A DNA stretch of 64,000 bases from Vicia villosa. Taxonomy: Eukaryota; Streptophyta; Magnoliopsida; Fabales; Fabaceae. The position numbers were made by a program, and so were the translations under genes. This document shows, one piece after another, positions 45,958 to 57,443 of this stretch. Numbering within the stretch: the first letter of the stretch is position 1; each line of letters begins with the position of its first letter. The notes beneath the pieces are model-generated. The model saw only the letters and a program-made list of their open reading frames with translations. It was not told the DNA's origin and made no database searches. The DNA lies in the NCBI RefSeq assembly GCF_029867415.1, contig NC_081185.1, positions 106,991,055 through 107,055,054 of the forward strand, in the 5' to 3' direction.

Positions 45958-48900
45958 TTAGCCCAAATTAGAGATATCGAGTATCCCTAATTCCCTACGA
46001 ATGTTGAAGTATTGCTCCGTTGCTAGAGGTTTGGTGAAGATGTCAGCTAGTTGCTTCTTGCTTTCCACATGTTCAAATGTAACGTCTCCTTTTTCTACAT
46101 GATCTCGTAGAAAGTGATGTCTTATTTCAATATGCTTGGTACGTGAATGTAAGACAGGATTTTTACTCAAGTTTATGGCACTTGTGTTATCGCACATGAT
46201 AGGTATGCGATCAAGCTTAATACCAAAGTCAAGAAGTTGTTGCTTGAGCCATAATATTTGTGCACAGCAGCTTCCAGCAGCTACATATTCTGCCTCAGCA
46301 GTAGATAATGCAACCGATACTTGTTTCTTGCTATGCCAACTTATTAATGAATTTGAGAATAGATGACACGTTCCACTGGTGCTTTTTCTATCAGATTTGC
46401 AGCCAGCAAAATCTGAATCAGAGAATCCTACCAAATGACACTCATTTCCCTTTGGATACCATAGGCCATATGTAGTAGTTCCACGTAAGTATCACAGAAT
46501 TCTTTTGACAGCTTTCAAGTGAGATTCTTTTGGACAGGATTGATATCTTGCGCACATACACACACTAAACATGATGTCTAGTCTTGAGGCAGTAAGATAC
46601 AATAGTGAACCTATCATACCTCGGTATAATTTCACGTCAACCTCTTTACCTTTTTCATCTTTGTCTAGATTAGTATTTGTTGCCATAGGTGTGTCAATTT
46701 CTTTTGCTTCACTCATTCCAAATCTTTTGAGCAGCTCCGTACAGTATTTAGTTTGATTCACAAATGTTCCATGACTGAGTTGCTTGATTTGTAGGCCAAG
46801 GAAGAAATTTAGCTCACCCATGAGACTCATCTCAAATTCACTCTGCATAAGCTTAGAAAAATCTTTGACAAGTTTTGTATTAGTCGACCCAAATATAATG
46901 TCATCTACATAAATTTGGACTAAGAGAATATCTTTATCTTTTCTTTTAATAAAGAGAGTAGTGTCAACTTTACCCCTAGAGTACCCTTGACTAAGGAGAA
47001 ATTTGCTCAAACGTTCGTACCAAGCCCGAGGGGCTTGTTTAAGACCGTATAAAGCACGTTTCAGCTTATAGACATGAGTTGGATACATGTAATTCTCAAA
47101 GCTGGGTGGCTGAGCAACATAGACTTCTTCATTTATATAGCCGTTTAGAAAGGCACTTTTAACATCCATTCGGAATAGTTTGAAGTCTTTAGAACAAGCA
47201 TAAGCAAGTAAGAGACGAATAGCTTCTAGACGTGCTACAGGACCGTATGTCTCTTCATAATCAATACCTTCCTCTTGATTATAACCTTGGGCAACTAATC
47301 TAGCTTTGTTTCTAGTAATAACACCATTTTCATCAAGTTTGTTACGAAAAACCCATCTAGTGCCTATTACTTGATGATCTCCCGGATGAGGGACTAAGTC
47401 CCAAACATCATTCCGTTTAAATTGGTTTAATTCTTCTTGCATGGCCATTAGCCAATGCTCATCAAGTAATGCATCCTTAGCGTTTTTCGGCTCAACTTGT
47501 GAAACAAAAGCAAAATGATGACAGAAGTTACTTATCTTTGAGCGTGTTGTAACGCCCCTTGAGATGTCTCCTATTATATTGTCAATTGGATGATCTTTCA
47601 CATTTGTCCAGGCTTTGGGAAGTTCTTCATTGTTTGAGATGCTTTCTTTTTCATTTTCATTGTGAGACTCATCTTTCTCTCCCTCAGCATCTTTCTTTAC
47701 AATACTTTCATCCTCGTCTTCCTTATCCTTGACAATGTCTTCAGTGGATGGACCTGCACCATAAAATGAAAGACCTTTCTCGACATATTTTGCATAAGAT
47801 TCATCAAAAGACACGTGTACTGACTCTTCTACTATAAGTAATCTCTTATTATATATCCGATATGCTTTGCTAGATTGTGAGTAACCAAGGAATATGCCCT
47901 CATCAGCTTTAGCATCGAATTTACCAAGATTATCCTTACCATTGTTCAAAACAAAACACTTGCAACCGAATACATGGAGATGAGATACATTTGGTTTTCT
48001 ACCTTTTAGTAATTCATAGGGAGTTTTGTTCAGTATAGGACGTATTATTATCCTATTCAAAACATAACATGCTGTACTAATCGCGTCAGCCCAGAAATAC
48101 TTTGGTAGATTACCCTCATTCAGCATTGTTCTTGCCAGCTCCTCTAGAACCCGGTTTTTACGTTCAACTACTCCGTTTTGTTGGGGTGTTCTAGGAGCTG
48201 AAAAGTTATGCTCAATTCCATGTTTATCACAGTATTTTTCAAAAAGAATGTTTTCAAACTCTCCACCGTGATCACTTCGAATTGCAACTATTTTGTTGTT
48301 CATTTTGTTTTGACATAATCTTGCAAACTGTGTGAAAGCTGGAAAAGTTTGATCCTTACTAGGTAAAAAGATTGTCCAACAAAATCTCGAGTAATCATCG
48401 ACAATGACAAAACCATAGGTGTTTCCACCTATGCTTTTAGTCCTTGAAGGGCCAAAAAGATCCATGTGAAGTAGTTCAAGAGGGCGTGATGTTGAAACCA
48501 CGTTCTTTGATTTAAAAGAGATTTTTGTTTGCTTTCCCTTTTGACACGCATCACATAGATGATCCTTTGAAAACTTTATTTTAGGTAAGCCGATTACTAA
48601 ATCTTTTGAGACAACCTTATTAAGTAAGTCAAAATTTATGTGGGCGAGACGTCTATGCCAAAGCCATGAGTCTTCGCTCAGAGCAACTAGACACTTGGTA
48701 CTAGACTTAGATACCTCATCCAAGTTTAGCATGTAGATGTTGTTTACTCTTAAGCCCTTAAACATAATGTCTCTTTTCTTAGTATGTTCTATTGTGCAGC
48801 CAGAATTTGTAAACATTACTTTAAAATCTTTGTCACACAATTGACTTATACTTAAAAGATTATGTTTAAGACCTTCTACTAGCAGCACATCAGTTATAGT

Positions 48901-49116
48901 AGTGGTAGAAGGGTTACCTACACTTCCTTTACCAAGTATGGCTCCCCGATTGTTATCTCCATAGGTGACATACCCCTTTTTCTTTGCTTGAAACACAACG
49001 AAAAGAGATAGGTCTCCAGTCATGTGTCTTGAACATCCGCTATCAAGGAACCACAACCTTTCGGCGATGTCAAGACACTTTTCCTGCAAGATTAATTTAA
49101 AGAGGGAGGTCCCCAA
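45958..49116 (-). pseudogene. Copia pol: protease, integrase, RT, RNase H (one nonsense, 5' frameshift)
   Basis: Minus-strand copia order. Protease WFLDSGCSRHMTG; GAG-pre-integrase zinc region (HRRLAHINFDLL, CDACQKGKQ); integrase core D (LLHMDLFGP), D (IRSDHGGEF), E (QNGVVERKNR); RT with WVFRNKLDENG, FRMDVKSAFLNG and catalytic YVDD (QIYVDDIIFGS); RNase H with VGFSDSDFAGCKSDRKSTSG and a complete C-terminus (IFTKPLATEQYFNIRRELGI). The frame is open from 49116 to 46495, then TGA at 46492-46494 where copia elements usually have Arg (RILRYLRGT), a likely CGA-to-TGA change. It resumes to 45958. The upstream end is out of frame with gag. All active-site residues are intact, so only the frame is lost. 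Confidence 0.92.
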
Positions 49117-50830
49117 TTTTCATTGGGTCCTTGGTAGTGAGTACACAATTTGTTGCACTTAGGCAACCATTGAAATACTCCTTTAGGAACTAAAATTCTC
49201 CTAAATTTGCATTTTTCAATGGTATGTCCCTTTTTATAACAATAATGACAGGTAATATGATGAGAATATGGAGTTTTGCTAGTTGATACTTTTGGTACAA
49301 AAGTGTATTTACTATATAAAGGAGTATACGATCTTTTGAACTTATTTGGATCAACCGCAAAAGTCACTTTTGGTTGTAGAGCCTTGTCTAACTTGGCTTT
49401 TAGATCTCTTACTTCTTTTTTCCAAATGTGACATGTCTCACAACCAAACCATGATGTAGGATCTATTTCAACTTTGTCCTTTTGAATGTCTAGCATAGAT
49501 TGTTTTAAAGCTTCCATATCCTTTTCGGTTTTCTCAACTTTTGATTCAAGATATGAAAATATTTTCTTATTTGAGGCCAAAAGTTTGAAAGCTTTAATTG
49601 CATCTCTATGTAATTCTTCAAAAGCAAGTTTTAGTTGAGAATGAGATACCTTATCTACGAGTTCAGGTTTAAGATGACTTATAGCTTTCTTTTTCTTGTG
49701 TTGATGAGCCATGAAACATAGGTTTGCTGATTCTTCTTCATCGCTTGATGAGCTTTCACTAGATGAATCACTTTCCCATGCTATGTAGGCTCTTTTAGAT
49801 TTGTTATGACCTTTGCTTTGGTTATTCTCCTTCTCTTTCTTAAGGTATGGACAATCCGGTTTGTAGTGACCGGCTTTCCCACAATTGAAGCAAAGACCTT
49901 TGATTTTTCCCTTGTTGTCGTCATCTTGTTTGAACATGTTTGATTGCTTCCTATAGTTGATCAAGCCTTTGTCGGAATGTTTTGCTCCATTTTTCTTTAG
50001 ATATTTGTTGTATCTTCGCACAAACAGTCCCATTTCCTCATCATCGGAGTCTTCGTCATCACTTGTGTCACTATCCTTTGGCTCTCGTTTTGAGGTCTTG
50101 GAGCTCGAAGCTTTTAGAGCTATTGACTTCTTCTCTACCTCTTTCTCCATGTTCTTTTCTTTCTTTGTCCTTTTCTCATGCATGTCAAGGCATTTAAGGT
50201 GTTGTTCATGTTCCTCTAGTTTACCAAATAGAGTTGTGATGTCTAAAGTGTTTAGATCATTTGTTTCCTTTATTGCTGTAACTTTGGGTTGCCATTCCCT
50301 GTTCAAGCTTCTTAAGATTTTGTTAGTAGCAACTGCATTGGAAACAGGTCTATCAAGTGAGTTTAACCGATTTTTCAGATGAACGAATCTCTTCTGCATG
50401 TTTTCGATGGATTCACCATCTTCCATGTGGAAGAGTTCGAACTCTTGAGTTAACGTATTGATCCTAGCTAGTTTGACATCATCTGTTCCCTCGTGGGCAA
50501 CTTGCAATGTGTCCCACATAGCTTTAGCTGATCTACAATGGGAAACGCGATAGTATTCATCAACTCCTAGAGCTGAGATTAGAATGTTTCTCGCTTTCCA
50601 ATCGTATGCATATCTCTTTTCATCTTCAGCATCCCAAGTATTTTCTGGTTTTGGAACAACTGCACCAGCTGCATTTGTCATGGTGATTTGAAAGGGACCA
50701 TTGACAATAGCTGTCCAGATGTTCCTATCAATTGCATTGATGTGGACACACATACAATCCTTCCAATAGCCATAGTTTTCACCGTTGAAAACTGGAGCTC
50801 TTTATGAGCCCCTTTAGGTCCGGAAGCCAT
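49092..50830 (-). pseudogene. Copia gag, frameshifted near both ends
   Basis: Nucleocapsid/capsid precursor. The likely start ATG is at 50830 (MASGPKGAHK). About ten codons on, a small indel near 50795-50800 shifts into the main frame (NGENYGYWKDC, then the open stretch from 50753). Main features: helical gag core (ALGVDEYYRVSHCRSAKAMWDTLQ, NTLTQEFELFHMEDGESIENM); lysine-rich region; acidic SDTSDDEDSDDEE; CCHC knuckle CFNCGKAGHYKPDC; a second C/H cluster CHYCYKKGHTIEKC near the C-terminus. At 49100-49117 a G-run (TTGGGGACC) moves gag out of frame with protease. A single gag-pol ORF is normal for copia, so I read this as a lesion. Confidence 0.88.
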
Positions 50831-50870
50831 CTTTCCAATAAGTGTTTCACGTAGCACGGAATAAACCAGA

Positions 50871-50883
50871 GCTCTTGATGCCA
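50871..50883 (-). promoter_or_regulatory. Copia primer binding site (degenerate Met-type)
   Basis: Minus-strand TGGCATCAAGAGC, 2 bp after the 5' LTR. Resembles the initiator-Met PBS TGGTATCAGAGC with one substitution and one extra base. Confidence 0.6.
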
Positions 50884-50885
50884 CT

Positions 50886-52429
50886 TGTTAGACGCTGGCC
50901 TTAGGATCTAGAGGGGGGGTGAATAGATCGTACACAGTTTTACGGATTTAAACGACTTTTCAGCGGAAGTGATTCTGAATCGACTCGCGTCTATTCCGAA
51001 CCACTATCGAAACGATTATATATGTGTTTAAAAACCAGTCAAAGACTTGAGGTAAATGATAAGAGTATATGTTGCAGAATCAAAGCGTTTCTCTTATTGA
51101 AAATCAGATTAACTTTTTGTATGATGGACAATGTTTGCAATGCAGTAAGAGTGATAGAAACAAATATATAAACACTTGGTGATAATGATCAAATTGAAGG
51201 TAATTCAATGTGTGGTGGATTGTGATGTTTATGTAAGTTCTTAATTCACAATCTTAACACTCGAATCGTTGATCAATTTGCTATTATAACCAAATATGAA
51301 CAGAATGTAAATGAAAAAGTAAAAGCGACAAGAACACGATATTTGTTTAGGCAGTTCGTCGATCGTCCTCGCTACGACTACGTCTGCCCCCAATTCCAAA
51401 TTGAAATTGGGTAATCTTTCATTAATGTTGAAAGTAGTATATACAAAGAAGATAACAAAGCGATAAACGATAAACCAATTATGTCGATCCTTTGAATCTT
51501 CTTCCCCCTTAATCTTGAGCAAGATCAAGGTTATCCAAGAGCTTCACTTTGATTCCCTTCTGCAGTGTCTTGATTCCTTGAACTCCCCGTTCCTCAATCG
51601 TTACACTCAGCCGAATCCTCAATGAACGCCTCTTGATAAAAACCCCCAAGAACCACCCGTCGTGGAGGACAAAACCCGCAGATTTTATTCACCAACAAAC
51701 CCCACAAACCTTCACCCACTAGGAATCTTCAATTTCGTTCCATGGACGTTATCGAACTCATCACTAACCCGCAACGCAAGAATGATTATGTGTAATTGTG
51801 TTGGAGATGATGAAGAACGAAGATGAGAAGCGTTTGTGTATCTTTCAGTCGTTGGTGTTGCATTGAATAATGAACCTTTGATAATATATAAGATAACTTA
51901 GCAGTTGGAGATGAGAGAAACAGAATTTTTGGCATTCTTGATCAGTTAGGTCGACCTCTTGTAGAGCTTAGGTCGACCTAGCAGTGCTTGCAGAATTTTG
52001 CTCCCAGTTAGGTCGACCTGTTTAAGGAGTAGGTCGACCAGAATCCTCTTCAAATGCATTCTGGGGACATTTTCTCAGATTAGGTCGACCTAGTTTTTGT
52101 GTAGGTCGACCTAGCAGACTGGTATGTAAATTTCATCAATTTAGGTCGACCTAGATGATGTGTGAGTCGACCTAGCAGAGGTATATGGATTTTTCTCCAT
52201 TTTAGGTCGACCTAGGTTGACAGTAGGTCGACCTAACTGCTGCTTTCCTGCATTCTTCTTGTTTTGCTTGTGTTGAGTCAACCTATAAGCATAATAGGTC
52301 GACCTGTTCTGACATGAGTGATCAATGCTTGCTTTTCTTTGAGTTTTCTGCTTTCACCTTGTTGCTTGTGTGCTTGTTGAGTTTGCCATTAATCAAAAAC
52401 ATCTTTGTGATTGTAATCTTGTATTCACA
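50886..52429 (-). repeat. Copia 5' LTR (1544 bp)
   Basis: Same length as the 3' LTR with 7 differences. The palindrome array is at 51948-52305, in the upstream part of the LTR (U3) as read by transcription. Confidence 0.93.
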
Positions 52430-52434
52430 GTTGT
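52430..52434. repeat. Target site duplication GTTGT (right)
   Basis: Exact match to 43888-43892, confirming the copia boundaries. Confidence 0.9.
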
Positions 52435-53357
52435 AACATCTGTCGTGACATCATCCTTCATGGTTCTTGGTTAACATCTTTGACATCTAATTCATAGCAT
52501 TTGGGGTGGAAACAAAAGAGTGCAATTATCAGCAACATCCAGACATATCAAGGAATATAATAGCCAGCATCTCAATAAGCTTTTCTTCAGAGTTTCATTC
52601 TGATTTTGAGATGATGGATGCCATAGTCTGTACCTATAGAGGAGATTCCCTCATTTAGGTTTCTGGATCAGACTTAGTTATGAAATAACACTGAATTTAG
52701 TCAGATTCTTCTGAGCCATCTGACTTCCTTGATTTCAAACAACACTACCCTTTTTGGATAACTACAAGGGCAGTAAACATTCTTGACCATATTTCACTGT
52801 CGTTGAGACACAATATTCATCTCCAACAACTGCTCTATAGTTAAGATTGAAAATACACATATCTGGTTCCTTTGATTAGAAGAAGATACCAGATATAAGC
52901 TCATCTTGATTTAAACATAAAGGATAAAAAAGAATACCTTCACGAGTCTTCTTTAGCACAAAGCTTTTACTTCTAACCTCCCATACATTAAGATTTGGAG
53001 TAGAAGTACATGTTGATCGTGTCCTGATCAACTTATTATCAGATGTGTCCTCTTCCAGACCAGGAGTAGGTTCCAAACCAATGTTCTCACACAACATTAG
53101 CTTAGCACCAGAACATCTGTTCTTCAACTGATAGTTGCATACCAGTACTACATTAGTGCCATCTCCTTGGAACACATCATCATTGAAACTCATCAATGTT
53201 CACATATGCAGATAGATATGGGAATTATTGATCAACTGATGCCCATCAACTCTAATAAACTATGTCTTTATGAGTGGACTTCAGAGAGAACTCAAGTATC
53301 TTTGACACTGTTACTATAGCTGTAAAGTTCTTCCATACATTCTGTTGAATATACATA
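52435..53357 (-). other. Internal remnant of the non-coding LTR element (part 2)
   Basis: Continues part 1 across the copia insertion. The 106-codon frame at 52876-53196 has no recognised domain. It contains the motif gtcgtgacatc, also seen inside the LTR near 62572. Confidence 0.45.
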
Positions 53358-53360
53358 CCC
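53358..53360. repeat. CACTA target duplication CCC (left)
   Basis: CCC immediately before CACTACAAC and again at 62005-62007 after TAGTG. A 3-bp duplication is the rule for CACTA elements. Confidence 0.75.
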
Positions 53361-53385
53361 CACTACAACACGGAATACAAACAAA

Positions 53386-53760
53386 AGCGCTTTTTTTGGC
53401 CTTTAACAGCGCTTTAAAGCGCTGCCAAAGCCAGCGCTGGCGTAGGTTACGAAAGCGCTTTTAAAAGCGCTCTGGTAGACCCCCTATAAGAGCGCTTTTT
53501 CCAGAAAAAGCGCTCTGGTAGACCCCCCCTAGAAGAGCGCTTTTTACAGAAAGCGCTCTGGTAGACTCCCCTATAAGAGCGCTTTTTTTGGAAAAAGCGC
53601 TCTGGTAGACCCCCTATAAGAGCGCTTTTGCTGGAAAAAGCGCTCTGGTAGGTTGCGTTTTTTTTCTTTCTTTTTTTTAATCTTTGGCAGCGCTTTTTGT
53701 AACATAGCGCTTTCGTATGTGGACCTTTAAGAGCGCTTTTTAAAAGCGCTGTCGTTGCGA
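53386..53760. repeat. CACTA left subterminal repeats
   Basis: About 18 copies of AGCGC, many as 'AGAGCGCTTTTT..AAAAAGCGCTCT' inverted pairs separated by 'ggtagaccccctata'. Subterminal repeats of this kind are the binding sites of TNPA-like proteins in the En/Spm system (family knowledge). Confidence 0.88.
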
Positions 53761-54122
53761 AATGAGATATTTTAAAGTGCAGCCTATAATTTCAGCCTCC
53801 CAGATCGACCTGTAATATTTTCGACCTGTAATATATTTTCAACCTGTAATATTTTCGACCTGTAATATATTTTCGACGATATATTTTCAACCATAGGTAG
53901 GACTATATATATACTAATATAATACCATTATAATATCCAAAATTATATATATACATCATTATGTCAATCAAACTAAATCTCTAACATCAACAATATTATA
54001 CTTCAAATATTAATTAGCAACAATATGAACAAAGTTAGTAACCATATATCCTAGAGTACTATAATATTCTCTTCAAATCGACACAAATCCTACTACATGA
54101 ATAGCTTGTGAATATAAAATTG
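53761..54122. other. CACTA non-coding 3' flank
   Basis: A/T-rich spacer between subterminal repeats and the end of the second gene. Short 'cgacctgtaatat(att)ttc' units are repeated around 53805-53870. No gene. Confidence 0.6.
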
Positions 54123-57100
54123 TCACAATTCCTCTTTGATTTCTTCCAACTTAAGTTTCGTGTAAGAAGCAGCACGGAATTCGTCAAAGTACTACAGAAT
54201 AAAAACATAATATGAATGATTTAGTTAAATGTAATAAATTATAAGAAGTTATCTAATTAAGTTATAAATCCATACCGTGATTGGAATCTCTAATTGATTC
54301 ATTTGAAGGATTTCTTTCATAAACCTCAAATCAAAGTATCCGCAATCTGAACTGTTCCGCTGTATCAGACACTACATAGAAAAACAAATAAGATTTTATA
54401 GTTGTCTTGTTTTATCAAGTAGCATAAATATTATAAGCAAAATTGTGAAAAATAATGTACCTGCACTTTGATCCAAGTAATGTTGTTTGATTTAGTCTGG
54501 GATACCTGTGCGTCTCGTTGACTTCGGAACACTTGTATTGATCTAACAAAAATATAAAAGCATATATTTAGATCAATCTCACAAATAATTAAATATATAA
54601 ATATACAAGAATATTTAGAACGATCCCACTTACAAATCAATAATTTCCTTCATAGCCGGATAATTGCTCCACTCACCATCTACCGAATTCAGAAAATATA
54701 CAACTTCTCTTATCGGGTTGATAGCAAGCAACAACCAGTGTGCTCTATAAATTAAAACAATAGGTTATATGAAAATTTTGCTACGCAAAAGAAACAAAGA
54801 TTAAATGAACCAAGAATGAGAAACTAACCCTACTGGTCGGGTATTATACGCCCAAAGAATCAGACTTTCTGTATTGCCGGATGACATGAATCTATCGACT
54901 AAGCGTTGTCTAACTGATTCCGGTTCCGAAGCAATTGTCATTCCGCTGCAATGGGCGGAAGACACGAAACAGAATCTGTTTGACAATGCAGTCCCACGCA
55001 ACACTCTGTCATGCAACAACCTTAAATAAAAACATTATAAACATATTAGCGGATGAGTGAATAATCGGATGTATGAGTGCATATTAGTGTATATTACCGG
55101 ATGAGTGAAAAACATAATAAACATAATGTGTAAATAAATTGTTCGACTAATTAAATAATATATCGAATGAGTGAATATTACCGGATGTACGAGTGCATAT
55201 TAGCGACGCCTAGTTGTTCTTGCGTAAAAATCTCTTCCAAGTCATCTATTGCAATATGTGACATGAATTCAACACCAAAGATACCTTCCTCCATATTGAT
55301 TTGACGGAGAGCACCTTCCTTCAAATCGGACATATCAACAAGTGTTCCAAGTGTCGTCCGGTATCGAGGCACAAAAGCACCACCTTTTTTTGCCGCTTGC
55401 TTCGGAGGACCCTTAGGTGGTACGCTACGAACGACCTGTGTCACTTGTTGTGACCCCCGAGCAGATGCCTAAAAATCATATAACGATCGATAAAATATAA
55501 AATCATGCAGTTTTAGATTCAAATTATATATTAACACCTTAAATGTACCTCTTTTAGTGATGCAACAGACTCCTCCTCGTGTAAAATCCCTTTGCCCTTA
55601 ATTGCGGGTTTTGTAGGAGCAGTCTAAAATTAAAATGTAAAAAAAAATTAACATAACGGTGCAGAATTGACATTCGAAAACTAAATGATTCATAATGGTT
55701 TTGAATATACCTCATCACCAATGATAATGAGCTCCGAGGGCCATGCAACAAATGACCCTATTGCATCTCGCATCAATGTTGTCTCTGAGACCATGTCAGG
55801 TACCGGTAGCACCGCATCATGATCTAATACAACATCAACTAATACTTTCAGGTGTCCATCCGGGAGCGGTCTATGGTGAAGTAAATCTCCCACAGTGTTG
55901 TGCACTTTTCCCTTGCCAACTAGGCGATAATACGGTGACGATAAGTATAGTTGGCAAGAAGAAATGCCTTAAACCAATAGTAAATATAAAGTCATTATCG
56001 TTAATAAAATAGAACAATTAGTAAGGAAAAGAAATTTATAATTACCTCGGGAAGTTTTCTTTGACAGTTGAAACTAGCTTTATCACTAGTTTCTTTCACC
56101 AATGCAGTATTGCATTTTTCTCTCATATACATATCTTTATCTCTTTGCAATTCAGAGACTTGGGCTTGCAATTCCTGCAATTTTTGCAACACTTCTTGAT
56201 TGGTAGGATTTCTTCTCCTAGGATGCTTGTAAAAAGAGGTTGGAGTCACACCATGACCCTTACCCCTCACCCGACCGGGATACTCAGGAGCATCTAGTGC
56301 TCTACTAAGTACTCTCCTATCATCCTGGTCCTCACCGGTGGACACCGATTGCGACAAGGTCTCCTGTAATTCATTTACATTTCAATAATTATTAGTGGAG
56401 ATAAAAAATCATTTATATATTAAAAAACATTTGATTTAATTAAAGACACATTATTATACTTACACATTCAGTATAAACTCTCTGAACATCGGGATCGACA
56501 ACTTGAATCTTGCCCACACGAGCTTCCTTCCACAACACATTTAAAGGAAGTGAAGTTTCCTCACTTTTAGTCTCCTCTAACTATGCATTGACACAAATGA
56601 TAAAATCGTCAAATAAAACACATTTAGACAATTAATTAAAACGCATTTCTATTTATCCTCTAAGCGTGCATATCCCAAACGCCCTTTTTTGTATGGATAC
56701 GCAGGTTTTGATGCTCTCGCACTATTTGTGACACTCCTTTTCCGAAAATCTTCATCTCTTTGATTTACAAACTCAACCCAATCTTTTTCATCAATGAAGA
56801 TCTCATACTTTTTTGGCCGTCCCGGTGCCTCTTCAAGAAAGTTTCCATCTTTATCCTTAAGATAGGTGTTTGTCAAAAAAGCTTTCCACCCTCTATATCT
56901 TTTGCCAGCCAAACTAAGTATGTAGCGTCTACGATCATCTGGTATCTCAAAAGTCCTCTGCAAAAAAACATACGCATAGTGTGTTAGTATAAGTAATTTA
57001 AACAATTTATCGTCAAGATAATAACAACAACCATATATGATATATACCTGAAGCTCGTCCCAAGTCGCTTTTTTTTTTCGCATCCAACTCTTCGCTTTTC

Positions 57101-57395
57101 AGATTCCATTTAGCTACGGAGACTGGAATATGCATACGAACAAGTGTACCAATATAGCTTGTCAACTTTGCAGAATTAGGACCAATTGGTTGGTTTTCAG
57201 AATTCCATTCCAAATGGTATACTACTCCTTGGTCTCTATGTCGAATGATTCCCTTCAAATGGTGATGCCTCGTGCAACTTCTTTTGCTTCAATATCAGGT
57301 GGAGCATTTGTATCCGGAGCATCTCTTTCTTGAGCATCTCTTTCTTGTGAGTTTTCTTGTGCGTTTTCAGGTGAAGCATCTCTATCCGGAGCCAT
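54123..57395 (-). pseudogene. CACTA second gene: En/Spm-type domain + DUF + Ulp1/C48 cysteine protease
   Basis: Hand-spliced exons (minus): 57395-57048, 56957-about 56655, 56580-56464, 56363-56046, 55967-55711, 55623-55549, 55468-55182, 55020-54829, 54744-54634, 54542-54461, 54371-54276, 54191-54123. Start MAPDRDASPENAQ; then the plant transposase Ptta/En/Spm block (WDELQ|RTFEIPDDRRRYILSLAGKRYRGWK); a coiled-coil-like segment (EVLQKLQELQAQVSELQRDKD); a region like DUF8039 (VHNTVGDLLHHRPLPDGHLKV). The end is a Ulp1-type protease with catalytic His (GAHWLLLAINP), Asp (LNSVDGEW) and Gln...Cys (VQCLIQRNSSDCGYF). The last eight exons join in phase at GT-AG sites. Lesions upstream: frame slips near 57257 and in a 10-A run (57069-57078), a weak donor near 56655, and a phase mismatch near 55960. 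Confidence 0.78.
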
Positions 57396-57443
57396 TGAAC
57401 CTGTATCAAACAAACTAAAGCACATTAGTACACTATTAATAAG

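Larger units (their letters stand above)
43893..52429 (-). mobile_element. Ty1/copia retrotransposon, SIRE-type, 8.5 kb
   Basis: Two 1544-bp LTRs (43893-45436 and 50886-52429), 5-bp TSD GTTGT on both sides, PPT, PBS-like site and copia domain order gag-protease-integrase-RT-RNase H. I count 7 differences between the LTRs, so insertion is recent. The coding region is broken at three places. SIRE/Maximus affiliation is inferred from the long gag with CCHC finger and the 'MASGPKG..' start. No envelope-like ORF fits in the 520 bp between RNase H and the 3' LTR. Confidence 0.95.

Noticed and set aside
50678..50884. Separate small gene starting MASRAL
   Set aside because: Runs across PBS and the start of gag; it is the gag start region in the frame before the indel.
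52876..53196. 106-codon ORF as a host gene
   Set aside because: No domain, no codon-level signal I could see, and it lies inside the reconstructed retroelement remnant.
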